Source of the DNA: Chitinophagaceae bacterium
GTDB lineage: Bacteria; Bacteroidota; Bacteroidia; Chitinophagales; Chitinophagaceae
Assembly (NCBI GenBank): GCA_016719165.1
Contig: JADKAJ010000003.1
Span: 186,001 to 250,000 of the forward strand
Reading direction: 5' to 3'
Length of the DNA stretch: 64,000 nucleotides
How positions within the stretch are numbered: the stretch's first letter is position 1; each line of letters starts with the position of its first letter. The position numbers and the translations under genes are program-made. The notes beneath the pieces are model-generated. The model saw only the letters and a program-made list of their open reading frames with translations, made no database searches and was not told the origin of the DNA. Below are positions 44,401 to 51,048 of the stretch, piece by piece.

Positions 44401-44788
44401 TTCTATTGTTGATTTTATCTTCCGTGTATTAGGCTATGAATACCTGGGCCGTACAGACCTGGTTCATGTACTGGATAAACCGGAAGTAATGAATACCGGT
44501 GGTGATGATTGGGATGAAGTCCCTTCTAATCCGTTGGAATATGTAAAAGATCCGGAGTTGTCAAGTGTTCGTATCACTCCTTCGTCCGGAACTGTAGCTC
44601 CGCAACCGGTAAGAAATCAACGGGCTTCCCAACCGGTTAAGACGGAATCAAGTATAGATGCTATGAATGCGGTGGCTAAGAATATGCAAAGTGACGCACC
44701 AGCCTGTAATGTGTGTGGTAATATCATGATGCGCAGCGGCGCCTGCTACAAATGCCTTAACTGCGGCAACCAGGGTGGTTGTGGTTAA
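41408..44788 (+). CDS. nrdJ: Adenosylcobalamin-dependent (class II) ribonucleoside-diphosphate reductase
   Basis: This enzyme makes deoxyribonucleotides using a B12-generated thiyl radical, with or without oxygen. The 1126-aa protein has the barrel with QMCVPNSPQWFNTGL, the NPCSEYMFLDNTACNLAS loop that carries the thiyl-radical Cys, and the phosphate-binding APTGTIGLVMDCDTTG motif. After about residue 830 comes a charged linker, then a TSCPD-like region (AVFLRTGEYADGTLGEIFV, near 915-935). The C-terminal zinc-ribbon/redox tail is CNVCGNIMMRSGACYKC...CGNQGGCG. No N-terminal ATP-cone is seen. Promoter, leader hairpin and terminator are all recognisable, so it is a single-gene unit. Activity requires cobalamin; no B12 synthesis or uptake gene is in the window. 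Confidence 0.95.
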   Translation: MANKKQASAKSGLQFSRRFTREDVNVYDMFEYDYRTSVIRNPSGEVVFEMNNVEVPKQWSQIATDILAQKYFRKAGVPQPDGSLGRETSAKQVAHRMANCWRVWGERYGYFGDEKDAQVFYDELVYSILNQMCVPNSPQWFNTGLYESYGITGKPQGHYYVDPNDGQLKKSQNAYERPQPHACFILSVDDDLVNEGGIMDLWVREARIFKYGSGVGTNYSNLRGSGEKLSGGGSSSGLMSFLKIGDRAAGAIKSGGTTRRAAKMVCLDLDHPEIVEFINWKVEEEKKVGALIAAGYPSGYEDEAYRTVSGQNSNNSIRIPNSFFEKLDANEDWELTGRMDGRVMKKIPARELWNQIAYAAWSCADPGTQYNTTINEWHTCPEGGEIRASNPCSEYMFLDNTACNLASANLMKFFDAETNQFDVEGYEYNCRLWTVVLEISVLMAQFPSKEVAQLSYEYRTLGLGYANLGTMLMVSGIPYDSEEARAIAGAITAIMTGTSYKTSAEMAQVLGAFPRYEENKAHMMRVMRNHRLAAYDADEYENLSLKPQGITVKYCPDYLLKAACKAWDDAVELGEKYGYRNAQATVIAPTGTIGLVMDCDTTGVEPDFALVKFKKLSGGGYFKIINQSVPAALKNLGYFEKESEAIIKYATGSASFAGAPFINHQTLSEKGFIADEIKRLDAAALTAFEIGFIFNKYTLGEECLERLGFTPEQYNNFEWSLLEALGFTDEQIEAANDYVCGTMMLEGAPGLKEEHLPVFDCANKCGKKGQRYIHAHGHIRMMGATQPFISGAISKTINLPHEAKVEEIADAYYLSWKLGLKANALYRDGSKLSQPLSNKSDKKKKADIVAEEEKAVVIEQQVESNIVDLGKLTVEELLEEVQKRVQASPDTKLKRKLASIVERRTLPAKRRGFTQKAKISGQAVFLRTGEYADGTLGEIFVDMAKEGATMRSMMNCFAISVSIGLQYGVPLEEFVDKFAFTRFDPSGFVEHPNIKTTTSIVDFIFRVLGYEYLGRTDLVHVLDKPEVMNTGGDDWDEVPSNPLEYVKDPELSSVRITPSSGTVAPQPVRNQRASQPVKTESSIDAMNAVAKNMQSDAPACNVCGNIMMRSGACYKCLNCGNQGGCG

Positions 44789-44835
44789 AAAGTAAAGGAC
44801 GGAAAACCAAATAAAGAAGGTACCCATTAATTCTG

Positions 44836-44865
44836 CATCCCGGCAAAAAAGCCGGGATGTTTTTT
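44836..44865 (+). terminator. Intrinsic terminator of nrdJ
   Basis: CATCCCGGC (44836-44844) pairs with GCCGGGATG (44851-44859) around an A6 loop and is followed by six T residues. Confidence 0.93.
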
Positions 44866-45027
44866 ATTATAGAAGTAGTTTTAAAAAAAACTATTGCATT
44901 AAATTGAAAAGAGTAAAGAAGTAGCTTTTAACCCGTAGTTTTCCGCTTTAGAAAAAGTGTATTTCAGCAGGGATTTCCTGCCAGTTTTCTCAAAACAGGT
45001 ATTACTTTCATACCTCAATTTGTAACT

Positions 45028-45153
45028 ATGAGAAACAGAGTCCTTTTCCTCCTGCTTATCGGAAGTATAATATTTCAATCCTGCAGCCGTGCGATGACAC
45101 CTTATGATGCAGCTAATCATCCCCGGGGGAAAAAATGCGCCACCATTAAGTAA
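45028..45153 (+). CDS. Small lipoprotein (41 aa)
   Basis: A 41-codon gene runs from the ATG at 45028 to TAA at 45153. The protein begins with a basic N-terminus (MRNRV) and a hydrophobic core (LFLLLIGSIIFQSC) that ends in a plausible lipobox Cys at about residue 19. The short tail SRAMTPYDAANHPRGKKC ends in ATIK. The AAN-x-x-x-GKKC element recalls tiny lipoproteins I associate with Bacteroidota, though I cannot name the family. No clear -7 element is seen upstream. If processed, only about 22 residues remain. Codon use is unexceptional. Confidence comes from the lipoprotein signal, not from length. Confidence 0.6.
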   Translation: MRNRVLFLLLIGSIIFQSCSRAMTPYDAANHPRGKKCATIK

Positions 45154-45196
45154 TCATATATTTTTATTGGAATAAGAACTTCGGGATCAGGACGAA

Positions 45197-45343
45197 TTAA
45201 TCTCCCCCGAATACATTATTAACAGCGCCTTCCAGCATGGGAAATTTTTCTACCACAAAATTTTTGATAGTGGTAATGGCTTTTTTTGCCTGCTCATCCG
45301 TAAGGCCTGCTTCTGCTTTTAATTTCTCTATTAACTCCTGCAT
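45197..45343 (-). CDS. Small helical protein of unknown function (48 aa)
   Basis: A 48-codon gene on the minus strand starts at the ATG at 45343 and stops at 45197. The protein (start MQELIEKLKAEAGL) looks like two amphipathic helices around a TDEQAKKAI turn, and ends FPMLEGAVNNVFGGD. Such a helix pattern with a final acidic tail is reminiscent of short Bacteroidota proteins related to DUF2267/YidB-like helices, but I cannot assign it. A T-rich stretch lies just upstream. It converges on the 41-aa lipoprotein gene with 43 bp between stops. Confidence 0.6.
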   Translation of the reverse strand: MQELIEKLKAEAGLTDEQAKKAITTIKNFVVEKFPMLEGAVNNVFGGD

Positions 45344-45444
45344 AAGGTTCTTTTTTTATTAAAAGTAAAGGAAAAAACTGCGTACAATATTAAAAAAGGA
45401 GGAAAATGAATGTCATTTTTGTATAGATAAAGGAGGCCATATGG

Positions 45445-45475
45445 TTTGTGAAATATGATATTTTTAGTATATTGC
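45445..45475 (+). promoter_or_regulatory. Probable promoter for the repeat-protein gene
   Basis: TTTG (45445-45448) and TATATTG (from 45468; TAnnTTTG with one T missing) are 19 bp apart. This gives a leader of roughly 115 nt before the preferred ATG at 45595. The 250-bp gap around it holds no gene I can support. Confidence 0.35.
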
Positions 45476-45594
45476 AAATCTTTTCAACGCTTCTGGTGAA
45501 TCCGTATAATTTCTCCAAATTCCTAGACGAAGATCCTTTTGAATTCAATTCCTGAATTTTAATGATGTTGCCTAAACCTCCTATGGTATACTTT

Positions 45595-48015
45595 ATGAGA
45601 ATTAATAAAAAATATATTACAACATTAGTGATAATGTTGATGCATTATACCCTGTTTGCACAATCATGGATACCCCTTGGTCCGGATGATTTCAATCAAC
45701 CTTCTTATTTCAATCCTACTACTTTTACCTCGATAGCTATAGATACCGCTGCGGGTATACCTTATTTGGTATACAGGGATGGGGGTAATGGTAACAAGGC
45801 AACTGTAGCCAGGTATACTTCAGGATCCTGGCAAATTGTAGGATCTGCCGGCTTTTCATCCACCCAGATTGAATATGCCCAGATTGCAATAGCCCCTGAC
45901 GGTACTCCTTTTGTGGTTTACCAAACACAAAATGGCGGCGATCCATTCAGGCTGGATGCAACAGTGATGAAATACTCATCGGGTACATGGTCTGTTGTTG
46001 GTTCAGTAAATGCGCAACAGATTGCATTTTCAGGGTTTCCTGATTATTATCCGAATATTGCCATCGCTATCGCTCCGGATAACACTCCGTTTGTTGCTTA
46101 TGGAGATTATACATTGGCAGTAGCAGGCACAGTAAAAAAGTATGATGGCGCCAACTGGGTTACTGTTGGAGCTGCTGGCTTCACAGGCTCTTCACAGGCG
46201 ATGGCACTTTCATTGGCCATTGATCAGAATGATGGGACTCCTTATATTTTATTCAGGGATGACCAGGCGACTACGCAATATGCAGCCACTGTGATGAAAT
46301 ATGATGGCGCAAACTGGGTATTGGTTGGAGCAAGAGGTTTCTCCAATAATGCTATTATCAAATATCCTTCCATTGCCATTACTTCGGACGGAATTCCTTA
46401 TGTAGCTTACCAGGATGTAACACGTAGCGGTAAAGCAAATGTGATGTTGTTTAACGGAGCAAATTGGGTAAATGTAGGGGCAGTAATAGGTTTTTCAACA
46501 GGCGCTGCTGAATATGTTTCAATGGCAATTGATCCACAAGACTTTACTCCTTATGTTTCGTACAAGGATGTTGCAAACGGAAATAAAGCCACCGTCAAAA
46601 AATTCAATGGGGTTAGCTGGGTAAATGCCGGGACTGCCGGCTTTTCTTTGGGTGGGGTACAGTATACAACAATGGCCATTGCAAATGATGGAGTACCTTA
46701 TGTAGTATACCAGGATGCAACAAATAATTCAAGAGCAACAGTGAAAAAACTTGAAGCTGACTGGACAACGGTTGGTGCTACCGGGCTTTCTGAAGGACCG
46801 GCAGGATACACTTCTGCTGTTTTTGGGACAGATGGATATATGTATGTTGGTTTTAAGGGTAGTAGCAATAAGGCTACCGTAAAAAATTATGTTTCCGGCG
46901 CCTGGAATCTTGCAGGTAATGCCGACTTTTCTTCCGGCACTGCTAATTTTATATCACTTTCGTTTAATGCGGCCGACGGAAAACCCTATGTTGCATACCA
47001 GGATGGGGCCAATTCCGGAAAAGCGACCGTCAAATTTCTTGCACCAGATAATGCATGGACAACAATTGGAACAGAGGGATTTTCTACAGGTAGTGCAAGC
47101 TATACCTCCTTGGCAATCAATACAACTGGAACTCCATATTTAGCATATGCAGATGCCGATGTTAGTTTTTCAAACAGAGTCATAGTTAAATCATTTAATG
47201 GCAGTAGTTGGGTAAATACAGGAGCACAGCCAATCTCAGTCGGGTCGGCTTCCTTTGTTTCACTTGCACTTTCACCCGGAGGAACACCTTTTGTAGCCTA
47301 TAATGATGCAGATGTATCTATAGGAAATAAAGCCATCGTTAAAACATATAATGGCAGCAGTTGGGTGAATTTGGGAACACAGCCAGTATCAGCAGGTGTT
47401 GCAACATTCATTGTACTTGGCATTGCTCCGGGTAGTGGGAATCCTTACATCGGTTATGCTGATGCAAGTAATAGTAATAAGGTGACTGTAAAAACCTATG
47501 ATGGTGCAGCATGGGTAAATGTTGGTCCTGCAGGGGGTTTTTCAACCGGCGCTGCTACCAATCTATCACTTAGTTTTACTGCAGATGGAACTCCGTATGT
47601 GGCATACCAGGATGCAGCCAATGGCAACAGGTTGACAATAAAGAGATTTACAGCAGGTACATGGACAACCGTAAATGCAGAAGGAATTTCTGCTGGTGTC
47701 GCTAATAATATATCCCTTGTAATAGGAAATGATATACCCTCTGTGGCTTATACTGATGGATACGCATGGGTAAAAAGTGTTTGTTCGGCAGCAGGTATCA
47801 ACTGGGTTGGCTCGTTCAGCGATGCCTGGGAAAATCCGTTGAACTGGAGTTGTGGCATCCTGCCAGATGCTAATAGCGAAGTAATAATTTCCAGCGGCTC
47901 CCCTTTTCTTCCAGTTATTAACTCAAATGTTTCTGTTAAAAAAATAACAGTGAATAACGGCGCTTCGCTTACAGTTACTACTGGATTTACTTTGACATTA
48001 ACTGGTACCAATTAA
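45595..48015 (+). CDS. Secreted protein of fourteen ~50-aa repeats, probable beta-propeller
   Basis: This 806-aa protein has a signal peptide from the ATG at 45595 (MRINKKYI... ending LFAQS); an upstream in-frame ATG at 45562 would spoil the signal. Residues ~25-735 are 14 repeats, each with a W-x-x-[VIL]-G strand, a [ST]-[IML]-A-I strand, a DGTPYVAY-like strand and a KATVK-like strand. Each element is counted 14 times, with some degenerate copies. Four strands per ~50-aa unit suggest two seven-bladed propellers or one large one. After Cys near 735 comes a ~72-aa module (WENPLNWSCGILPDANSEV, then LTVTTGFTLTLTGTN) that often precedes a T9SS tail in Bacteroidota, but here the protein simply ends. 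The function is unknown; binding of glycans or proteins outside the cytoplasm is a guess. Confidence 0.75.
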   Translation: MRINKKYITTLVIMLMHYTLFAQSWIPLGPDDFNQPSYFNPTTFTSIAIDTAAGIPYLVYRDGGNGNKATVARYTSGSWQIVGSAGFSSTQIEYAQIAIAPDGTPFVVYQTQNGGDPFRLDATVMKYSSGTWSVVGSVNAQQIAFSGFPDYYPNIAIAIAPDNTPFVAYGDYTLAVAGTVKKYDGANWVTVGAAGFTGSSQAMALSLAIDQNDGTPYILFRDDQATTQYAATVMKYDGANWVLVGARGFSNNAIIKYPSIAITSDGIPYVAYQDVTRSGKANVMLFNGANWVNVGAVIGFSTGAAEYVSMAIDPQDFTPYVSYKDVANGNKATVKKFNGVSWVNAGTAGFSLGGVQYTTMAIANDGVPYVVYQDATNNSRATVKKLEADWTTVGATGLSEGPAGYTSAVFGTDGYMYVGFKGSSNKATVKNYVSGAWNLAGNADFSSGTANFISLSFNAADGKPYVAYQDGANSGKATVKFLAPDNAWTTIGTEGFSTGSASYTSLAINTTGTPYLAYADADVSFSNRVIVKSFNGSSWVNTGAQPISVGSASFVSLALSPGGTPFVAYNDADVSIGNKAIVKTYNGSSWVNLGTQPVSAGVATFIVLGIAPGSGNPYIGYADASNSNKVTVKTYDGAAWVNVGPAGGFSTGAATNLSLSFTADGTPYVAYQDAANGNRLTIKRFTAGTWTTVNAEGISAGVANNISLVIGNDIPSVAYTDGYAWVKSVCSAAGINWVGSFSDAWENPLNWSCGILPDANSEVIISSGSPFLPVINSNVSVKKITVNNGASLTVTTGFTLTLTGTN

Positions 48016-48033
48016 TCTACAGGTTAAGAAGTA

Positions 48034-48068
48034 AAAAAAATGCTGAGTATTTGACTCAGCATTTTTTT
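48034..48068. terminator. Bidirectional intrinsic terminator
   Basis: AAATGCTGAGT (48038-48048) pairs perfectly with ACTCAGCATTT (48054-48064) around ATTTG. A T-run follows on the plus strand and an A-run precedes it. It lies between the convergent repeat-protein and clpX genes. Confidence 0.9.
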
Positions 48069-48082
48069 GAAAATATTTTGTA

Positions 48083-49327
48083 TTAAGCCACTTTCAGCAA
48101 GCTTAGCTTACTCTTATCAAAGTTTCTTTTCGCATATTCCAGGTCAAGGTTAAAATGTGTTTCCTTAGAGGAGGGTAATTCATACATCGCATCAGTTAAT
48201 ATGCTTTCACATATACTTCTGAGGCCCCTGGCGCCCAATTTAAACTCCATGGCTTTTTCTACCATGAAATTCAGTACCTCTTCTTCTATTGTCAATTGGA
48301 TGCCCTCCAGTTCAAACAATTTTGTGTATTGCTTTATAAGAGCATTCTTAGGCTCTGTAAGAATAGCTCTCAGGGTCGTAGCATCCAGCGGTTCAAGATG
48401 TGTTATTACGGGTAAACGTCCTAAAAGTTCAGGGATTAAACCAAAGCTCTTCAGGTCTGTTGCATTTACATAACTCAGCAGGTTCTTCTTCATATTATCC
48501 TGCAATTCTTTATCAACATTAAAACCTATCGTGTTGGTCTGTATCCTGCGGGCTATAATCTTATCAATACCGTCGAAAGCACCACCGCAGATGAAAAGAA
48601 TATTTTGTGTATTGATCTTAATAAGCTTTTGCTCAGGATGCTTCCTGCCACCCTGTGGCGGAACGAGTACATCTGTTCCCTCCAGTAATTTCAGCATTCC
48701 CTGCTGAACACCTTCACCACTTACATCCCGGGTAATGGAAGGGTTATCGCCTTTACGGGCAATTTTATCTATTTCATCAATGTAGACAATACCCCGTTCA
48801 GCAGCGGATACATCATAATTGCATACCTGTAAAAGTCTTGTCAGGATACTTTCAACATCTTCGCCGACGTATCCGGCTTCTGTAAATACAGTGGCATCTA
48901 CGATAGCAAAAGGAACATTCAGCATGCGGGCAATACTTTTTGCCAGTAATGTTTTACCGGTTCCGGTTTCACCCACCATTACAATATTACTTTTCTCTAT
49001 TTCAACTTCATTCCCGGAATTAAGATCAGCTGTTTTTTGTTGTAAACGTTTGTAATGATTGTAAACAGCAACAGCTAATACTTTTTTGGCCTCGTCCTGG
49101 CCTATAGCATATTCGTCAAGGAATTTTTTTATCTCAATTGGTTTCTTTACAGTGAGTTTGAAAGATGAAGTGCTTTTATCATCTTTTACTGCAAGTTCCT
49201 GGTCAATAATCTCCCGGGCATGTTCTACGCAGTTTTCGCAGATATGTCCTTCCTGACCGGCAATAAGGATCTTTACCTCATCGCGGCTCCTGCCACAGAA
49301 TGAACAATGTAATGGGTTTTTTGCCAT
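48083..49327 (-). CDS. clpX: ATP-dependent Clp protease ATP-binding subunit ClpX
   Basis: ClpX is an AAA+ unfoldase that feeds substrates into ClpP. The 414-aa protein has the N-terminal C4 zinc-binding domain (C8, C11, C30, C33), Walker A GETGTGKT (residues 119-126), Walker B VYIDEIDKIA (DE at about 184-185), the IGF loop that docks on ClpP (TNTIGFN) and the sensor motif region LGARGLRSICESIL. Length is typical. It is last in the tig-clpP-clpP-clpX cluster but has its own -7 element directly behind a terminator, so its level may be set independently of clpP. Confidence 0.96.
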   Translation of the reverse strand: MAKNPLHCSFCGRSRDEVKILIAGQEGHICENCVEHAREIIDQELAVKDDKSTSSFKLTVKKPIEIKKFLDEYAIGQDEAKKVLAVAVYNHYKRLQQKTADLNSGNEVEIEKSNIVMVGETGTGKTLLAKSIARMLNVPFAIVDATVFTEAGYVGEDVESILTRLLQVCNYDVSAAERGIVYIDEIDKIARKGDNPSITRDVSGEGVQQGMLKLLEGTDVLVPPQGGRKHPEQKLIKINTQNILFICGGAFDGIDKIIARRIQTNTIGFNVDKELQDNMKKNLLSYVNATDLKSFGLIPELLGRLPVITHLEPLDATTLRAILTEPKNALIKQYTKLFELEGIQLTIEEEVLNFMVEKAMEFKLGARGLRSICESILTDAMYELPSSKETHFNLDLEYAKRNFDKSKLSLLKVA

Positions 49328-49381
49328 AATTTATTAACCTTAACTTAACCTGAAGGAGTCTGAGAATCAATTCTCAATCTA

Positions 49382-49389
49382 CAAAATTA
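49382..49389 (-). promoter_or_regulatory. -7 promoter element for clpX
   Basis: Minus-strand TAATTTTG, a full TAnnTTTG match, about 55 bp before the clpX ATG. It abuts the terminator at 49391-49416. Confidence 0.5.
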
Positions 49390-49390
49390 T

Positions 49391-49416
49391 AAAACCACCC
49401 TGATAAGGGCGGTTTT
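49391..49416 (-). terminator. Terminator of the clpP operon
   Basis: On the minus strand AAAACCGCCCT pairs with AGGGTGGTTTT (one G-U pair) around a 4-nt loop, then TATAATTTT. On the plus strand the same position is an A-C mismatch, which supports minus-strand use. Confidence 0.72.
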
Positions 49417-49454
49417 ATTTATTTATATAACCTAAATATTTGATAAAGAGAAGA

Positions 49455-50084
49455 TTATAGCTTTTCAACCAGCTTATCGGCAATGCCATATTCAATAGCC
49501 TGATTTGCATTCATCCAATAATCCCTGTCAAAGTCTTTCATGATCTGTTCCACTGTTTTATTACAATTCCTGGCTAAAATACCAGCTCCAATCTCTTTTA
49601 CTCTCCGGGTTTGCTCCGCTTGAATTTCCAAATCGGTACTAACCCCCTGAATGTATCCACCCAAAGATGGCTGATGAATCATTACCTCACCATGCGGGAA
49701 AATATAACGGCTTCCTTTTTTGCCACCACTTAATAAAATACTGCCCATAGAAGCGGCCAGGCCCATACAAATTGTACTTACTGGGCTCTGGATCATTTGC
49801 ATCGTATCATACATCACCATGCCACTGGTAACTACACCACCGGGACTGTTGATATAAAATTTTATTTCTTCCCCTGGTTTGTCGGCATCCAGCAACAACA
49901 GTTTGCTTACTACATCTTTGGCACTTTTGTCATCCACAACACCCCATAGATAAACAGCCCTTTTTTCAAAAAAATATCTTTCTAATTTCTTACTGAACAT
50001 ACCAAGATCACTTTTGGGTTGTTCTTCTTTCTCTTCTTCTTCATCCATTCTCCAGTCAGCGTATAAAAATTGTTTGCGATTCAT
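49455..50084 (-). CDS. clpP: ATP-dependent Clp protease proteolytic subunit (second copy)
   Basis: This 209-aa serine protease subunit is expected to assemble into the tetradecameric ClpP barrel. The catalytic triad is intact: S112 (GLAASMGS), H137 (VMIHQPS) and D188 (DFDRDYW). The N-terminus (MNRKQFLYADWRMDEEEE) is acidic and differs from that of its neighbour. It starts 38 bp after the first clpP gene stop and is followed by a terminator, so the two are cotranscribed. Two different ClpP proteins allow homo- or hetero-heptameric rings. Which one docks ClpX is not known. Confidence 0.93.
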   Translation of the reverse strand: MNRKQFLYADWRMDEEEEKEEQPKSDLGMFSKKLERYFFEKRAVYLWGVVDDKSAKDVVSKLLLLDADKPGEEIKFYINSPGGVVTSGMVMYDTMQMIQSPVSTICMGLAASMGSILLSGGKKGSRYIFPHGEVMIHQPSLGGYIQGVSTDLEIQAEQTRRVKEIGAGILARNCNKTVEQIMKDFDRDYWMNANQAIEYGIADKLVEKL

Positions 50085-50122
50085 GTAAAGAGTTTAATAG
50101 TTTAAGATTTATACATCAATAA

Positions 50123-50815
50123 TTAATCTTTCTTCTGCTTTCTTGGATTTATCAGCAGCACTTCGTCCACCAATCCATATTCTTTGGCTTCAGCTGCAGT
50201 CATCCAGTTGTCCCGGTCAAAATCTTTTTCAATTTGTTCAATTGATTTACCTGTATGGACATTTACTACTTCGTATAATTCTCTTTTCAGTTTGCGAATT
50301 TCATTCACAGTGATTTCAATATCACTGGCCTGTCCGCCAATGGCACCGCTTGGCTGGTGCATCATAATACGGGAATGTTTCAAAGCGGCCCTTTTACCCT
50401 TTGTGCCGGCGCCTAACAATACACAGGCCATCGATGCGGCAACACCAATACAAATGGTGGCAATATCAGGGCTTACATATTGCATGGTATCATATACTCC
50501 CAAGCCAGAGTACACGCTGCCGCCAGGGCTGTTAATGTACATATTGATATCTCTCGATCTGTCAGAAGAGTCAAGGAATAACAATTGAGCAGTTACGATA
50601 TTAGCTATTTCGTCATTGATAGGGTAACCTAAAAAAATGATACGGTCCATCATAAGCCGGCTGTATACATCCATAACAGCCACATTAAGGGAACGTTCTT
50701 CAATAATATTAGGAGTCATAGCCGTTACCAGATGAGAGGCATAGCTATTGAGGGTATTGCTGGAAATACCACGGTGTTTCACCGCATATTTTTCAAATTC
50801 CGAATTAAAGGTCAT
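50123..50815 (-). CDS. clpP: ATP-dependent Clp protease proteolytic subunit (first copy)
   Basis: This 230-aa ClpP has an intact triad: S128 (GVAASMAC), H153 (IMMHQPSG) and D202 (FDRDNWM). The N-terminus (MTFNSEFEKYAVKHRGISSN) is longer than in typical ClpP, and a pro-peptide is possible: the segment around NVAVMDVYSRLMMDRIIFLG is where canonical ClpP matures. It differs clearly from the second copy throughout, so this is an old duplication. It precedes the second clpP by 38 bp and lies 233 bp after tig, separated by a long inverted repeat. Confidence 0.94.
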   Translation of the reverse strand: MTFNSEFEKYAVKHRGISSNTLNSYASHLVTAMTPNIIEERSLNVAVMDVYSRLMMDRIIFLGYPINDEIANIVTAQLLFLDSSDRSRDINMYINSPGGSVYSGLGVYDTMQYVSPDIATICIGVAASMACVLLGAGTKGKRAALKHSRIMMHQPSGAIGGQASDIEITVNEIRKLKRELYEVVNVHTGKSIEQIEKDFDRDNWMTAAEAKEYGLVDEVLLINPRKQKKD

Positions 50816-50956
50816 GTGAGTGAAAGTTTTAAGATTTAGTGTTTAAATTTCCTGATCAGCTGATTCTTTCTCCTTGAACAGTAGACATTTAAACTCCTCA
50901 AATATCCGTCCAAATGCCGTAATTGCAAAATCAATGACAAGATGGCTTTACAGGAG

Positions 50957-51034
50957 AAGTCTGAAAGTCAGCAAACACGAGAAATCCGGAAGCCTATTCT
51001 GTTTTTTGAATAATTCTTCCGGACTTTCTGACTT
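50957..51034. repeat. Nested inverted repeat between tig and clpP
   Basis: The outer arms are AAGTCTGAAAGTC (50957-50969) and GACTTTCTGACTT (51022-51034), 13 bp with one mismatch. The inner arms are CCGGAAG (50986-50992) and CTTCCGG (51016-51022). It could end tig transcription or fold as a processing signal in a tig-clpP transcript. Confidence 0.6.
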
Positions 51035-51048
51035 GTGGTCTTAATGAC

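Noticed and set aside
45595..48015. Tandem DNA repeat or CRISPR-like array
   Set aside because: The repetition is at the protein level with diverged codons. There are no identical short DNA repeats with spacers.
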